64,000 nt of DNA, taken from NCBI GenBank assembly GCA_014642895.1, contig BMJD01000008.1:1-64000 (forward strand), written 5' to 3'. The DNA comes from Lentibacillus populi. GTDB taxonomy: Bacteria; Bacillota; Bacilli; Bacillales; Amphibacillaceae. Shown one piece after another: positions 9,586-19,376 of this stretch. The number at the start of each line of letters is the position of its first letter. Position 1 is the stretch's first letter. The notes beneath the pieces were generated by a model that worked only from the letters and a program-made list of their open reading frames with translations, searched no databases and was not told the origin of the DNA. The position numbers and the translations under genes were made by a program.

Positions 9586-10101
9586 CTAATGATTAGACAA
9601 TTCATAGTACGATAATCTGCGCCCATTATAATCCCTGTCATAAATAAACTTAAATCCAAGTTTGTCTATTACTTTCTTAGAATTACTGTTATTGGTTCTC
9701 ACCCGGGCAATTAGTTTATGAATCTTAAGTGAATTAAAGGCGAATTGTATAGCTGCATTTCCTGCTTCTGTCGCATATCCTTTACCCCAAAATTTTGGAT
9801 CAAGAAGATAAATAATCTCTATATCCTCTGTATCGTCGATATATCTTAAACCACAATGTCCCATAATTTCATCAGTTGATTGATTTATTAGCGCCCAAAC
9901 ACCAAAATTGTGCTGTTTCCAATGCTTTATGATTTGATTGACATACTGCTCGGTTTCTTTAAAAGACATTCCGTTTCCTATGCCAAGCCAATTTCCCACA
10001 TCATTTTTCTTAACTATTTCATAAAATTCTTTAATATCCTCAGTAGATAGCTTTCTCATAAGAATTCGCTTGGTATTTATATTTAATTGCCCACTTTTCA
10101 T
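9586..10101 (-). CDS. RimJ/RimL-type GNAT acetyltransferase
   Basis: A 171-residue acetyltransferase of the RimJ/RimL branch, whose members acetylate ribosomal protein N-termini or small molecules. The family opening INTKRILMRKLSTEDI is followed by the CoA-binding segment LLDPKFWGKGYATEAGNAAI and the C-terminal VIDKLGFKF. I chose the ATG at 10101 because AGGAG precedes it and the family N-terminus starts there; an ATG 18 codons upstream (10155) has no ribosome site. Substrate unknown. Confidence 0.78.
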   Translation of the reverse strand: MKSGQLNINTKRILMRKLSTEDIKEFYEIVKKNDVGNWLGIGNGMSFKETEQYVNQIIKHWKQHNFGVWALINQSTDEIMGHCGLRYIDDTEDIEIIYLLDPKFWGKGYATEAGNAAIQFAFNSLKIHKLIARVRTNNSNSKKVIDKLGFKFIYDRDYNGRRLSYYELSNH

Positions 10102-10442
10102 GAAACTCCTGAACTCCTCGCATACATTCTCAGTCCTTTTGTTCTTTAATGACATTCTAATTAAACAATTCCAATTTCTTTATTTCATTCAATATTCCTT
10201 CTTCCACTATACCGCTGATAATAATTATTTCAAATCCACATTATTTGCACAATACATTTATTCCATTATCGCGGCCTTCAACGGAATAATCTTATAGTAC
10301 TTTTACATAAAAACCCCTTAAACAATACATAGTCAAAGGGAAAAAGGTGCAACTTTATTTCAAAGCCGCACCAGTTCCTCAATGAAAAAGCATTCCAGCC
10401 TCAGATGTTTTCTTAACACAGTATTTTAAATTGGATAATGAT
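10102..10442. other. Intergenic region with repeat fragment
   Basis: About 340 bases without a gene. It holds the partial third copy of the TTATTCCATTATCGCG-type repeat (10241-10280) and the terminator of the downstream minus-strand ypuA-like gene. Nothing else was recognised. Confidence 0.4.
10341..10372 (-). terminator. Terminator after the ypuA-like gene
   Basis: On the minus strand GGTGCGGCTTT pairs with AAAGTTGCACC around a short loop and is followed by five U. It lies about 70 bp past the stop codon. Confidence 0.7.
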
Positions 10443-11372
10443 TTAACTAAATAGCCCTTTGATGAAATTACCGATCATCTGGAAGATTTCCCTAAAGAAA
10501 TTTCCTACCTTTTCCCAAAAGCCGGGATCCAACCCTAACTCATCTATTTTATTTTTAACCGTTGATGCAATATCTTCAAGCTGGTTTTTTACTTTGTCAA
10601 AGTCAATATTGAGATCACGCATTTTTTCGAAAAGATTAGTTAACATTTGCCTGTCCTGGTCACTTAGCGAGATTTGCAACTTATCTAGTTGTTCCTTGAC
10701 AATTTGTTCGACTTCTTCCTTTGTAGCTGGATCTTGTTCGGCAATTGCTTTTTTAATTTCTGTCATTAATTCACTTACTTTTTCTTGGTTCATTCCTTCT
10801 TTTTTCGCAAGGTCTGTCGAAACATCCAATTCTTCATCCGCCAATTGCATTCGTTCTTTATCAAGCTCTGCCCCTTGAACATCATATGCTTTGTAGATTC
10901 CGGTTAATGCCGAATGACCACTTACTTTTACTGGTGAAGCGACATCAACAGTTGCATCTTCAACACCGGCTGTTAACAATGCATTTGCATACATCTCACT
11001 TGTCACTTCTGTTATATTTTCCAGTGTTACAATATTAATGGTTAGCCCTTTACCTTTTTCCTCTCGGGTGATTTTCGCGGAAGAATACATACGCGAATTG
11101 GGATCCCCGTCAATATAATTGGCAATATCTTGTCCCGTCACATTATATTCCTCCGTATTATCCGGATCTTTTACCTCAAGGAGCTTACGAACCTCTTGCT
11201 TCTGGCTATTTGATAATGTATCACCGTAAACGACAATCGGAACACCCAGTTTTTCATTGATGCTCTCAGATTTATCATTTGCTCCTTCTGCTGCCATGAC
11301 CGGTAATGCAATCCCGGTAATCAAGCCAATTAGTAATGCAGCCGTTGTAAGCTTCTTCCAAAAACGTCTCAT
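10443..11372 (-). CDS. ypuA: Exported DUF1002 protein (YpuA-like)
   Basis: A 309-residue secreted or envelope protein of the DUF1002 family, named after B. subtilis YpuA. A signal peptide ending at PVMAAEG (cleavage about 28) is followed by the conserved region with VVYGDTLSNSQKQEV and the SGHSALTGIYKAYDVQG segment (about 150-168). The C-terminal 100 residues are amphipathic and charged, possibly helical, ending in a hydrophobic amphipath. AAAGGGGA lies seven bases before the ATG. The biochemical role of the family is unknown. It is monocistronic and divergent from the MFS gene. Confidence 0.82.
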   Translation of the reverse strand: MRRFWKKLTTAALLIGLITGIALPVMAAEGANDKSESINEKLGVPIVVYGDTLSNSQKQEVRKLLEVKDPDNTEEYNVTGQDIANYIDGDPNSRMYSSAKITREEKGKGLTINIVTLENITEVTSEMYANALLTAGVEDATVDVASPVKVSGHSALTGIYKAYDVQGAELDKERMQLADEELDVSTDLAKKEGMNQEKVSELMTEIKKAIAEQDPATKEEVEQIVKEQLDKLQISLSDQDRQMLTNLFEKMRDLNIDFDKVKNQLEDIASTVKNKIDELGLDPGFWEKVGNFFREIFQMIGNFIKGLFS

Positions 11373-11602
11373 ATTGAATTCCCCTTTACATACATTTCTA
11401 TACTATTCGTAATGTCAAACTTATTTCTATTCGTTTGCAGTACATCCTATTCCTGATTATTATAACGCATCCGTCGAGATTAAACATGGACTTTATACCG
11501 TTTTAGCAAGGAAAATTTGTGGAAATTTAGTGATAACGTGACCGTGAGCATAAAACTTTCATTTTGTGTCTGCACTCGATATTATTTAGAGTGACGAAAT
11601 AA

Positions 11603-12877
11603 ATGGCACGAAAGAAGGTATTGGCAATCGTTGACCAGCAAAATTCAATTGTAAAGCGAAATTTAGCGATCATGTGGTTTGCTAACTTTTTTGTTTCCGG
11701 AAGTATGACAATGGTGCTTCCATTTCTCTCTTTGTACATTGAAACCTATGGAGATTTCTCGGCTTCCTATGTACAAAATTGGTCCGGCTGGATTTTTGGT
11801 ATTACGTTTGTGACCGCACTACTCTTTTCACCAGTTTGGGGACGAATCGGCGACAAATATGGCCGGAAGCGAATCCTGATGATTTCTGCATCAGGTCTGG
11901 GTATCTCTATCCTCCTGATGGGATTCGCCACCAACGTATGGCAGCTTTTTATCTTGCGGTTTTTCATGGGGATATTTACTGGCTTTATTCCAATATCACA
12001 AGCGTTCATCTCGACGCAAACGCCAAAAAACATTGCCGGCCGCGTGCTGGGTACATTGCAAACCGGCAGCATCACCGGTTCATTAATGGGACCTTTATTG
12101 GGTGGCGCCTTTGCTGATGCGTTCGGTTATGCAGCAACATTTAAATGGACGTCTATCTCTATCTTTATATCAGGGATAATTGTATACTTCGGGGTAAAAG
12201 AAATTGTGATGAGATTCGCTGATGACAAAGATGACACAAAAGCCTATTCAAGCAAGGAAGTGATCGCCCACATTATTTCCCGGCCCGTACTGCTCGTTGT
12301 CATGTTAATCTCCATGCTTGTTCAAGTCGCCCACTTTAGCGTACAACCAATTTTATCGTTGTATGTCAGTGAATTGCACGGAACAGCAAATATCGCATTA
12401 TTTTCCGGGATGGCCTTTTCGGCAGCAGGTCTTGGTAATCTGTTAATGGCGAGGAGATGGGGGCGCTTAGGTGACCGGATCGGGTATATTAAAATCGTGA
12501 TAGTTCTGCTGTTCATGGCAGGCATTGTCTACTTCCCGGCGGCATTTGTCACGAATATTTGGCAATTGATAGTCCTGCGCTTCTTACTCGGTATTTCGAT
12601 CGGCGGTATTATTCCTGTCCGCATTGCCTATATCCGGCAAGAGGCACCACTCTCCATTCAAGGTGAGGTACTCGGCTACAATACTTCCTTACGATTTGCC
12701 GGCAATATCGTTGGACCAGCACTTGGAGGAATGCTCGCAGGATTCTTCGGTTTTTCTGGTGTATTTTTCGTAACAAGCGGCCTGCTTGTATTAAGTGGCG
12801 TGATCATGTTGGCAGCCTGGTATCGACATGAGTCTGAGGGAAAGCATTCGCGCCGGCTTTCTTCTAATCATGGTTAA
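11603..12877 (+). CDS. MFS drug-efflux-type transporter
   Basis: A 424-residue 12-helix major facilitator of the drug:H+ antiporter type, resembling MdtG/NorA-like exporters. Motif A appears as GRIGDKYGRKRILM (about 88-101), the central cytoplasmic loop is short, and a related RWGRLGDRIGYIK sits at the start of the second half. The substrate is not predictable. The ribosome site is weak (GAGTGA), so expression is probably low. It is convergent with the opp operon and shares its terminator. Confidence 0.85.
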   Translation: MARKKVLAIVDQQNSIVKRNLAIMWFANFFVSGSMTMVLPFLSLYIETYGDFSASYVQNWSGWIFGITFVTALLFSPVWGRIGDKYGRKRILMISASGLGISILLMGFATNVWQLFILRFFMGIFTGFIPISQAFISTQTPKNIAGRVLGTLQTGSITGSLMGPLLGGAFADAFGYAATFKWTSISIFISGIIVYFGVKEIVMRFADDKDDTKAYSSKEVIAHIISRPVLLVVMLISMLVQVAHFSVQPILSLYVSELHGTANIALFSGMAFSAAGLGNLLMARRWGRLGDRIGYIKIVIVLLFMAGIVYFPAAFVTNIWQLIVLRFLLGISIGGIIPVRIAYIRQEAPLSIQGEVLGYNTSLRFAGNIVGPALGGMLAGFFGFSGVFFVTSGLLVLSGVIMLAAWYRHESEGKHSRRLSSNHG

Positions 12878-12931
12878 TCTGCTGCATTAGTTGCAAAATT
12901 AGGCTTTAATAGTTCTCTATTTTAGGTACGC

Positions 12932-12970
12932 AAAAATGGACAGTTATGTTAAACTGTCCATTTTTGTTTT
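12932..12970. terminator. Bidirectional terminator between MFS gene and opp operon
   Basis: AAAAATGGACAGTT pairs perfectly with AACTGTCCATTTTT around a 7-nt loop, with U runs on both strands. It serves the convergent MFS gene and oppF. Confidence 0.9.
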
Positions 12971-13006
12971 ACCTGATTTATTCCAATGGCGTATTGGACT
13001 GACTTC

Positions 13007-13951
13007 TTACTTTGGTTTATATTCTGTTTTATATTGTTTAAACTCCGCTTCCGAACAATTGACAAAATGCCCAGGGGCAATCTCCCGCATTTTTACATCA
13101 TCATCTTCTTTATAGTGATGCATGCTTGGTTCATACGTCTTACGGGTGCGTGAGCGTTCATAGTCAGGATCAGGAATAGGAATTGCTGAAAGCAGGGACT
13201 GTGTATAGGGATGCATTGGATTACGATACAAATCCTCAGCAGGAGCAAGTTCCACCAACTTACCAAAAAACATGACACCGATACGATCACTTATATATTT
13301 AACCATCGATAAATCATGGGCTATAAACAAGTATGTTAACTGTTTTTCCTTTTGCAACTTTTTCAGTAAATTAACCACTTGAGCTTGAATCGACACATCT
13401 AAAGCCGATATCGGTTCATCCGCTATGATAAATTCAGGCTCTACTGCTAATGCTCTTGCTATTCCTATTCTTTGCCTCTGTCCTCCAGAAAATTCATGTG
13501 GAAAACGATTCGCATGCTCTCGATTCAGACCAACTGTTTCCAAAAGCGAATAGACCCTTTCTATACGCTCCTTTTGTGATTTGGCAAGCCCATGGATATC
13601 AATACCTTCCGCAATAACGTCTGATACCTTCATCCTAGGATTTAGGGATGCATAAGGATCCTGGAAAATCATTTGCATCTTTCGGTTAAATGATTTTAAT
13701 TGCGAACCGGATTTTTTCCCATGAACATTTTCTCCTCTATACAGAACCTCACCATCTGTTGCATTATATAAGCGGATCATCGACCTTCCTGTTGTTGACT
13801 TTCCGCAACCTGATTCACCAACAAGTCCTAATGTTTCTCCTTTATAAATATCAAAGGAAATACCATCTACAGCCCGGACTTCTTTCGGTTTTCCAACATT
13901 AAAATACTGCTTCAGGTTTTTTACTTCGATCAGCTTTTCTAATTCCGCCAT
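13007..13951 (-). CDS. oppF: Oligopeptide ABC transporter ATPase OppF
   Basis: A 314-residue ATPase. Walker [10 protein letters not shown] (about 46-54), signature FSGGQRQRIGIARAL (about 150), and Walker B FIIADEPISALD. The C-terminal extension lacks the Cys-rich segment seen in AppF and ends in a charged tail. The start ATG at 13951 (MAELEK) has GGGGGGA six bases upstream; an in-frame ATG five codons earlier lies at the edge of that site and is unlikely. Last gene of oppABCDF. Confidence 0.9.
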   Translation of the reverse strand: MAELEKLIEVKNLKQYFNVGKPKEVRAVDGISFDIYKGETLGLVGESGCGKSTTGRSMIRLYNATDGEVLYRGENVHGKKSGSQLKSFNRKMQMIFQDPYASLNPRMKVSDVIAEGIDIHGLAKSQKERIERVYSLLETVGLNREHANRFPHEFSGGQRQRIGIARALAVEPEFIIADEPISALDVSIQAQVVNLLKKLQKEKQLTYLFIAHDLSMVKYISDRIGVMFFGKLVELAPAEDLYRNPMHPYTQSLLSAIPIPDPDYERSRTRKTYEPSMHHYKEDDDVKMREIAPGHFVNCSEAEFKQYKTEYKPK

Positions 13952-13952
13952 G

Positions 13953-15011
13953 TTATTTCCCCCCATTTAAAGAACCAGCTTGTTTTTCTTGGAATTTATC
14001 CATTCTTTCTTTGACTGCCAAAGGTGGTTCTACTTTCGGTGCATCAGGGTGTAACAGCCATGTAGCTGCATAATGCGTGTCCGACACTTTAAACATTGGC
14101 GGTTCTTCTTCCAAATCTATTTTCATTGCATAAGGGTTTCTCGGAGCAAACGCATCGCCCTTAGGCGGGTTCAGCAAATCCGGTGGTGTACCCGGGATGA
14201 CATACAGTTCTTCCTCCGTTGTATCCAGGCTGGGCATGGAGCTAATTAATCCCCATGTATACGGATGCTGTGGGTTATAGTATATTTCATCCACTGTTCC
14301 AATTTCCACAATTTTTCCACCGTACATAACTGCTACACGATCCGCAACATTTGCCACAACACCCAGATCATGTGTAATAAAAATGATCGATGTCTCTATA
14401 CGTTTTTGAAGTTCCTTCATTAAGTCCAATATTTGTCCTTGAATCGTAACATCCAAGGCCGTAGTCGGTTCATCCGCAATTAACACTTTTGGAGTGCAAG
14501 CAAGTGCAATCGCAATAACGACACGTTGCCTCATCCCCCCTGAAAACTGGTGCGGGTATTGTTTAATACGAATTTCCGGTTTAGGAATTCCTACTAAATC
14601 CAAAAGCTTTAACGCACGTTCTTTTGCTTCTGCTTTACTTAGCTTTCGATGCTTTAAAAGCGGCTCCATAATCTGTTTTCCAATTGTCATTGTCGGATTA
14701 AGTGAAGTCATTGGATCCTGAAAGATCATCGAAATGTCTTTTCCGCGGATTTTTTGCATTTCTTTTTCTGACGCTTTAACAATATCTTTGTCATTAAAAA
14801 GAATTTCTCCTGCTTTTATTTCTGAATTACCAGGTGGCAACAATTGCATGATCGACTTGGTTGTTACCGATTTGCCTGATCCGGATTCTCCGACAATCGC
14901 AAGTGTCTCTCCTTCATACAAATCGAAGTTGACACCCCTGATCGCCTGCACTTCACCAGCAAATGTATGGAACGATATATTAAGATCTTTAACTTCCAAT
15001 AATTTTTTCAT
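13953..15011 (-). CDS. oppD: Oligopeptide ABC transporter ATPase OppD
   Basis: A 352-residue ATPase. Walker A GESGSGKS (about 41-48), signature FSGGMRQR, Walker [13 protein letters not shown], and the long C-terminal oligopeptide extension with PPKGDAFAPRNPYAMKID. It should pair with OppF to power OppBC. It is 18 bp after oppC and directly adjoins oppF, so the five genes form one transcript. Confidence 0.9.
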   Translation of the reverse strand: MKKLLEVKDLNISFHTFAGEVQAIRGVNFDLYEGETLAIVGESGSGKSVTTKSIMQLLPPGNSEIKAGEILFNDKDIVKASEKEMQKIRGKDISMIFQDPMTSLNPTMTIGKQIMEPLLKHRKLSKAEAKERALKLLDLVGIPKPEIRIKQYPHQFSGGMRQRVVIAIALACTPKVLIADEPTTALDVTIQGQILDLMKELQKRIETSIIFITHDLGVVANVADRVAVMYGGKIVEIGTVDEIYYNPQHPYTWGLISSMPSLDTTEEELYVIPGTPPDLLNPPKGDAFAPRNPYAMKIDLEEEPPMFKVSDTHYAATWLLHPDAPKVEPPLAVKERMDKFQEKQAGSLNGGK

Positions 15012-15028
15012 TTCGCTTCACCTCAACT

Positions 15029-16048
15029 TTAATCACGCATTTTCGGATCAAATGCATCACGTAGTCCATCACCAATTAAATTACATGTTATTAAGATAAT
15101 ACTGATAACAATACACGGAATAATCATTAAATGAGGTAAAAATTGAAACGTTTTATATCCATCCTCAATCAATGTACCCAGAGACGCTTCCGGCGCTTGC
15201 AATCCGATTCCAATAAAGCTTAGAAAGGCTTCAAAGAAAATGGCACTTGGAATCGTAAACATCGTGTTTATAATAATAACTCCTGATAAATTTGGTAATA
15301 AATGTTTGAACAGTAATCTACCGTTCTTAGCCCCTAATGTTCTCGAGGCGAGTATATACTCCTGGTTTTTCAATTTTAATACTTGTCCTCGCACAACCCT
15401 GGCCATTCCGATCCAACCCGTTATAACCATGGCAATTGTGATCGACAGTATACCCGGGTTCAAGATTAACAGCATTAAAATAACAACGATCAGGTTTGGA
15501 ATCCCAGACATAATTTCCAATATTCGTTGCATCACATTATCAACTCTACCACCTTTAAATCCTGACACTAACCCGTAAATCACACCAATTAACATATCGA
15601 TAAGTGCTGCTAAAAGGGCTATATATAGTGACACCCTTGTCCCCAACCAAGTCCGGGTAAACAAATCCCGTCCAAGACTGTCTGTTCCAAACCAGTAATA
15701 TTCATCTATATTCATATCTTTATATTTATTTGTCTCTACACCACCGATTTCCTGGCTGCCGTCAAATATGCCCCAATCCTCTAAAACAGGAATTCTTGGT
15801 GGAAGATTAGATCTACTGACATCTTGCTCATAACCGTCATGCGATGTAAGGTGAGGCCCGATAATAGCCATTATGACTATAATGAGCAAAATAACCAAAC
15901 TGATTATCGCGCCTTTATTTTTTCGAACACGAAGCCAGGCGTCTTTAGCAAATGAAAGTTGTGGTTTGGCTATTTTCTCGTTATCAAAACTATCCTTTGG
16001 AGCGGGCTCAAATCGGTGTTTTTGTATCTCTTCTGTGCTTTTTGTCAT
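15029..16048 (-). CDS. oppC: Oligopeptide ABC transporter permease OppC
   Basis: A 339-residue permease. After a cytoplasmic tail of about 45 residues and one helix, it carries an unusually long external loop (about 68-128, including WFGTDSLGRDLFTR) of the type seen in OppC, then the transport domain with TLGAKNGRLLFKHLLPN as the ATPase-docking loop. Its ATG overlaps the oppB stop as ATGA, so the two channel halves are translationally coupled. Confidence 0.9.
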   Translation of the reverse strand: MTKSTEEIQKHRFEPAPKDSFDNEKIAKPQLSFAKDAWLRVRKNKGAIISLVILLIIVIMAIIGPHLTSHDGYEQDVSRSNLPPRIPVLEDWGIFDGSQEIGGVETNKYKDMNIDEYYWFGTDSLGRDLFTRTWLGTRVSLYIALLAALIDMLIGVIYGLVSGFKGGRVDNVMQRILEIMSGIPNLIVVILMLLILNPGILSITIAMVITGWIGMARVVRGQVLKLKNQEYILASRTLGAKNGRLLFKHLLPNLSGVIIINTMFTIPSAIFFEAFLSFIGIGLQAPEASLGTLIEDGYKTFQFLPHLMIIPCIVISIILITCNLIGDGLRDAFDPKMRD

Positions 16049-16977
16049 GATTTATCCCCTCCAGCCAAGCGAATCCTTGGATCAATGATTCCATATAGTA
16101 TATCTATTATTAAAATAATTAGCGTAAGCAAGAAAGCGAAGAATAACGTTGTCCCCATGATAATTGGAAAATCATTTGTTTGAATGGATTTTACAAACTG
16201 TTCACCGATTCCTGGAATAGCAAATATTTGTTCTACAACCATCGAACCCGTCATCAATCCAACTGCCATAGGCCCCAGTACCGTTATCAGAGGAATTAGC
16301 GCATTGCGGATAGCATGCTTGAACGATACTTCCATTCTTGAGTTTCCTTTTGCTTTTGCCAATGTTATATAGTCTGAACCTAAAACCTCGATCAGTTCAG
16401 TTCTCATAAACCGGGCTGCAGTTGCAATTGGAAAGATTGCCAATGAAATGGTAGGCATTATTGATGAGGTAAATCCATTCCAGGACGCAACGGGAAGTAA
16501 CTCAAGCTTAACTCCTATAAAATATTGTAAAACAGCAGCAAATACGAAGGATGGAATTGATTTTCCTAATACAGCCAAAAATGTACTTCCATAATCGATC
16601 CATGTATTCTGAAACATAGCAGCTAGTACCCCAAGCAGAATACCAATTATTGTTCCGATAAACATCGCCTGAAAACCAAGTTGTAATGATGGTCCAATTC
16701 GGCTTTTTAAAAGGTCTGTTACAGGCTGATTATCAAATTGAAATGATACACCAAGATCACCTTTCACAATATTAGCCATATAATTCGCATATTGTACAGG
16801 GATTGGCCGATCCAAACCGTACTTCTCATTTAAAATCTCGCGCTGTTCAATGGATAATTTTTCTTCATTTTCAAATGGTGTCCCAGGCAAAAACTTCATC
16901 AAAAAAAATGTTGCTGAAGCTATAATAAATAACGTAATAACCAAATAAATTATACGTTTTGTAATATACTTCGCCAT
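16045..16977 (-). CDS. oppB: Oligopeptide ABC transporter permease OppB
   Basis: A 310-residue permease beginning MAKYITKRIIYLVITLF, typical of OppB. About six helices follow, with the docking loop AKAKGNSRMEVSFKHAIRN. It follows oppA after a 124-bp gap that contains a stem-loop, so it is probably expressed at a lower level than the binding protein. Confidence 0.9.
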   Translation of the reverse strand: MAKYITKRIIYLVITLFIIASATFFLMKFLPGTPFENEEKLSIEQREILNEKYGLDRPIPVQYANYMANIVKGDLGVSFQFDNQPVTDLLKSRIGPSLQLGFQAMFIGTIIGILLGVLAAMFQNTWIDYGSTFLAVLGKSIPSFVFAAVLQYFIGVKLELLPVASWNGFTSSIMPTISLAIFPIATAARFMRTELIEVLGSDYITLAKAKGNSRMEVSFKHAIRNALIPLITVLGPMAVGLMTGSMVVEQIFAIPGIGEQFVKSIQTNDFPIIMGTTLFFAFLLTLIILIIDILYGIIDPRIRLAGGDKS

Positions 16978-17036
16978 CTTATTGCCTCCTATATGCGAAT
17001 AAATAGAAAATTCTAATTAAACTTGCACAAAAATGG

Positions 17037-17074
17037 GGAAAAGAGAGTACCTTTAACGAAATACCCTCTTTTCC
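17037..17074 (-). promoter_or_regulatory. Stem-loop between oppA and oppB
   Basis: GGAAAAGAGAGTA and TACCCTCTTTTCC form a 13-bp stem with one mismatch in the oppA-oppB gap. It lacks a strong U run. By analogy with other binding-protein-first ABC operons it may act as a partial terminator or as a 3' stabiliser of oppA mRNA; that is inference. Confidence 0.55.
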
Positions 17075-17101
17075 AATTTGTTTGTTTAATTTGTTAAAAT
17101 T

Positions 17102-18808
17102 TTACTTTTCGATTGTAACATTCTTCAGTGAATAATCCGGGCCAAATAAGTGTTCTTCTAACCCTTTTACATATGGTTTGATCAACGTAATTCTACCACG
17201 CTGATAGATAGGAGCAACTACCGTGTCTTCTTGTACCAATAGTTTTTCGGCTTCCAGCATTGCTTCCCAGCGTTTTACAGGGTCATCTGCATATTTAACT
17301 TTCGCATCGTTAATCAGTTGATCATATTTTTCACTTGAGTAACCTGTATTATTGTTTCCTCCGTCTGTAACGTACAGGTCAAGGAATGTCATTGGATCCA
17401 GGTAATCCGGTCCCCAACCATGCATAACAATATCATAATCCTGTTTGGTCACTGTGTCTAAGCGAACTTTAAATGGAACATTTGTCAATTCCACTGTCAA
17501 ACCCTCAAGATTAGTTTCCAGCTGATTTTTGAAATACTCGGCTGTTGTTTTGGCATTTTCTGTATCATCACTTAAGTAATCAAGTTTGAGTTTATCCACG
17601 CCTAACTCTTTCAAACCTTTTTGCCAATACTCTTTTGCTTTCTCTACATCATATCCTATTAGATCGCCGCTTTCTTCACGGAAATCTTGATCTGTTTCAG
17701 GGTTGTTTGCCAAACCTCTTGGTACATAACCATCACTAGGAATCGATCCATTGGCCAGTACAGTTTCTGTAAATGACTTTTTGTCAAACGCCATGGCTAA
17801 TGCTTTTCGGATATTCTTATTTGCTAACGGAGTAGCTTTTCCATTACGTTCCTGGTTAAATTTAAGGTACCATGAGCTTCCTTCTTCAAAAGTAGAAGCA
17901 TTTTCATCGTTTTTGTACTGTCTGGCATACTCAGCACTTAATGCCGCTGTACGGTCTACCTTGTCTGTTTCAAATAAATTAACCGCCGTACTTGGTTTTT
18001 TGGAAACCTGAACATTTACTTCATCCAAGCTTACATTATCTTTATCGTAATAGTTATCATTTTTAACATATTTCCAAGTCAAGCCGGAACCATCCCATTC
18101 TGTTAGTACAAATGGGCCATTTGCCAACATATTGTCACTGTTTGTTCCGAATTTATCGCCCTTTTCTTCCACAAATTTTTCGTTTAATGGTAAGTACGTA
18201 CCAAATGCTAGCAATGAGCTGAGGTATTCCACTGGTTGTTCCAGCGTTACTTTTAATGTATGATCATCGACAGCTTCAGCACTTAATTCTTTTGGATCTT
18301 TTTCTCCATTCATGATTTCAGTAGCATTTTTAATAATTCCGGAGAACATGTATGCATATTGTGATGCAGTATCAGGATCTACTGCTCTTTGCCAAGAATA
18401 CACAAAGTCGTGAGCCGTAACAGGATCGCCATTAGACCATTTTGCATCTTCACGCAATTTAAATGTATAAACTGTTCCATCCTCGCTTATTTCCGGTTCT
18501 CCATCTGCGATTGCAGGAACTGGTTTATCATCTTTATCTAAAACATAGAGCCCTTCCATGGTTTGTCCGAATACAATAAAGCTGGCAGCGTCCGTCGCTT
18601 GTGCTGGGTCACCAGTTGGAATTTCTGCCGTTTCGACCATATTAAAGACCTGCTTGCCGGAAGAGTTGCTATTTTCTGAACCTTTTTTGTCACCATTGCT
18701 TCCGCTTTTATCACTGCTGCTTGAGTCTGAACCTCCACCACAAGCGGATAGTACCATTGCCACAGTTAGGACAAAAGCAACAATGAGAAAATATTTTGAC
18801 TTTTTCAT
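17102..18808 (-). CDS. oppA: Oligopeptide-binding lipoprotein OppA
   Basis: A 568-residue lipoprotein, the receptor of the second peptide importer. The lipobox VLSAC places the lipidated Cys at 23, followed by a Gly/Ser/Asp-rich linker to about residue 50. The family 5 signature is near LREDAKWSNGDPVTAHDFVY (about 118-137). RBS AAAAGGGTGG precedes the ATG. It is the first gene of oppABCDF and has its own clear sigma-A promoter. It is a distant paralogue of AppA. Confidence 0.92.
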   Translation of the reverse strand: MKKSKYFLIVAFVLTVAMVLSACGGGSDSSSSDKSGSNGDKKGSENSNSSGKQVFNMVETAEIPTGDPAQATDAASFIVFGQTMEGLYVLDKDDKPVPAIADGEPEISEDGTVYTFKLREDAKWSNGDPVTAHDFVYSWQRAVDPDTASQYAYMFSGIIKNATEIMNGEKDPKELSAEAVDDHTLKVTLEQPVEYLSSLLAFGTYLPLNEKFVEEKGDKFGTNSDNMLANGPFVLTEWDGSGLTWKYVKNDNYYDKDNVSLDEVNVQVSKKPSTAVNLFETDKVDRTAALSAEYARQYKNDENASTFEEGSSWYLKFNQERNGKATPLANKNIRKALAMAFDKKSFTETVLANGSIPSDGYVPRGLANNPETDQDFREESGDLIGYDVEKAKEYWQKGLKELGVDKLKLDYLSDDTENAKTTAEYFKNQLETNLEGLTVELTNVPFKVRLDTVTKQDYDIVMHGWGPDYLDPMTFLDLYVTDGGNNNTGYSSEKYDQLINDAKVKYADDPVKRWEAMLEAEKLLVQEDTVVAPIYQRGRITLIKPYVKGLEEHLFGPDYSLKNVTIEK

Positions 18809-19376
18809 TCTCGACCACCCTTTTAAGTATTTTTTTTACACTACATTTTTCATTATACAATAATATTTTTAATTGTAAATTGTTTTTTTAATTTCATTTA
18901 AAGTAATCCAATAGTTATTTTGTGTAATATTTTTGTCATTTTCCCATGCAATCGCCCTGTGTTAAAGGAACTAGAACGGTTTTGGAATTGCACCTTTACT
19001 CGAAAAAAATTATGACTTTAGTCCTAATTATTTTATTGATACACTTTAAGATGTATTGTTCTTTTACTAGTTCCTTTTTTACAAATTACCAAATTTCATC
19101 CTATTTGTATCTGATTTTGCCACGGGTGTATTTTTAAGAAACCTAACCGGCACCATCTTTCTCTAATTTATGGATAATGTATGTCATGTATTAGCCAATC
19201 GATGGCAAAATAATAGATATATAGAAAAACACAAGCCTAATAATTATAAACCATGATTTTTTATGCTGTACTAGTGATATAATGGTCATAGCAGATGACT
19301 TAGCTACGGCATACGAGCATCATGTAAAGGTTTCTATCCTTTCTCTTAAATATTTTATTAAAGGACGTCGATAATT
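18809..19376. other. Intergenic region upstream of oppA
   Basis: 570 bases without a convincing gene. It holds the opp promoter and, near 19272-19286, an extended -10-like TGATATAAT that may drive the DUF3899 gene. The rest is AT-rich with nothing recognised. Confidence 0.4.
18852..18879 (-). promoter_or_regulatory. Sigma-A promoter of the opp operon
   Basis: Reading leftwards: TTTACA, a 16-bp AT-rich spacer, then a perfect TATAAT. The predicted start leaves a leader of about 35 bases before the oppA ATG. Confidence 0.8.

Noticed and set aside
18946-19137. 63-codon hydrophobic ORF upstream of the DUF3899 gene
   Set aside because: AT-rich by composition, no ribosome site, low-complexity hydrophobic translation.
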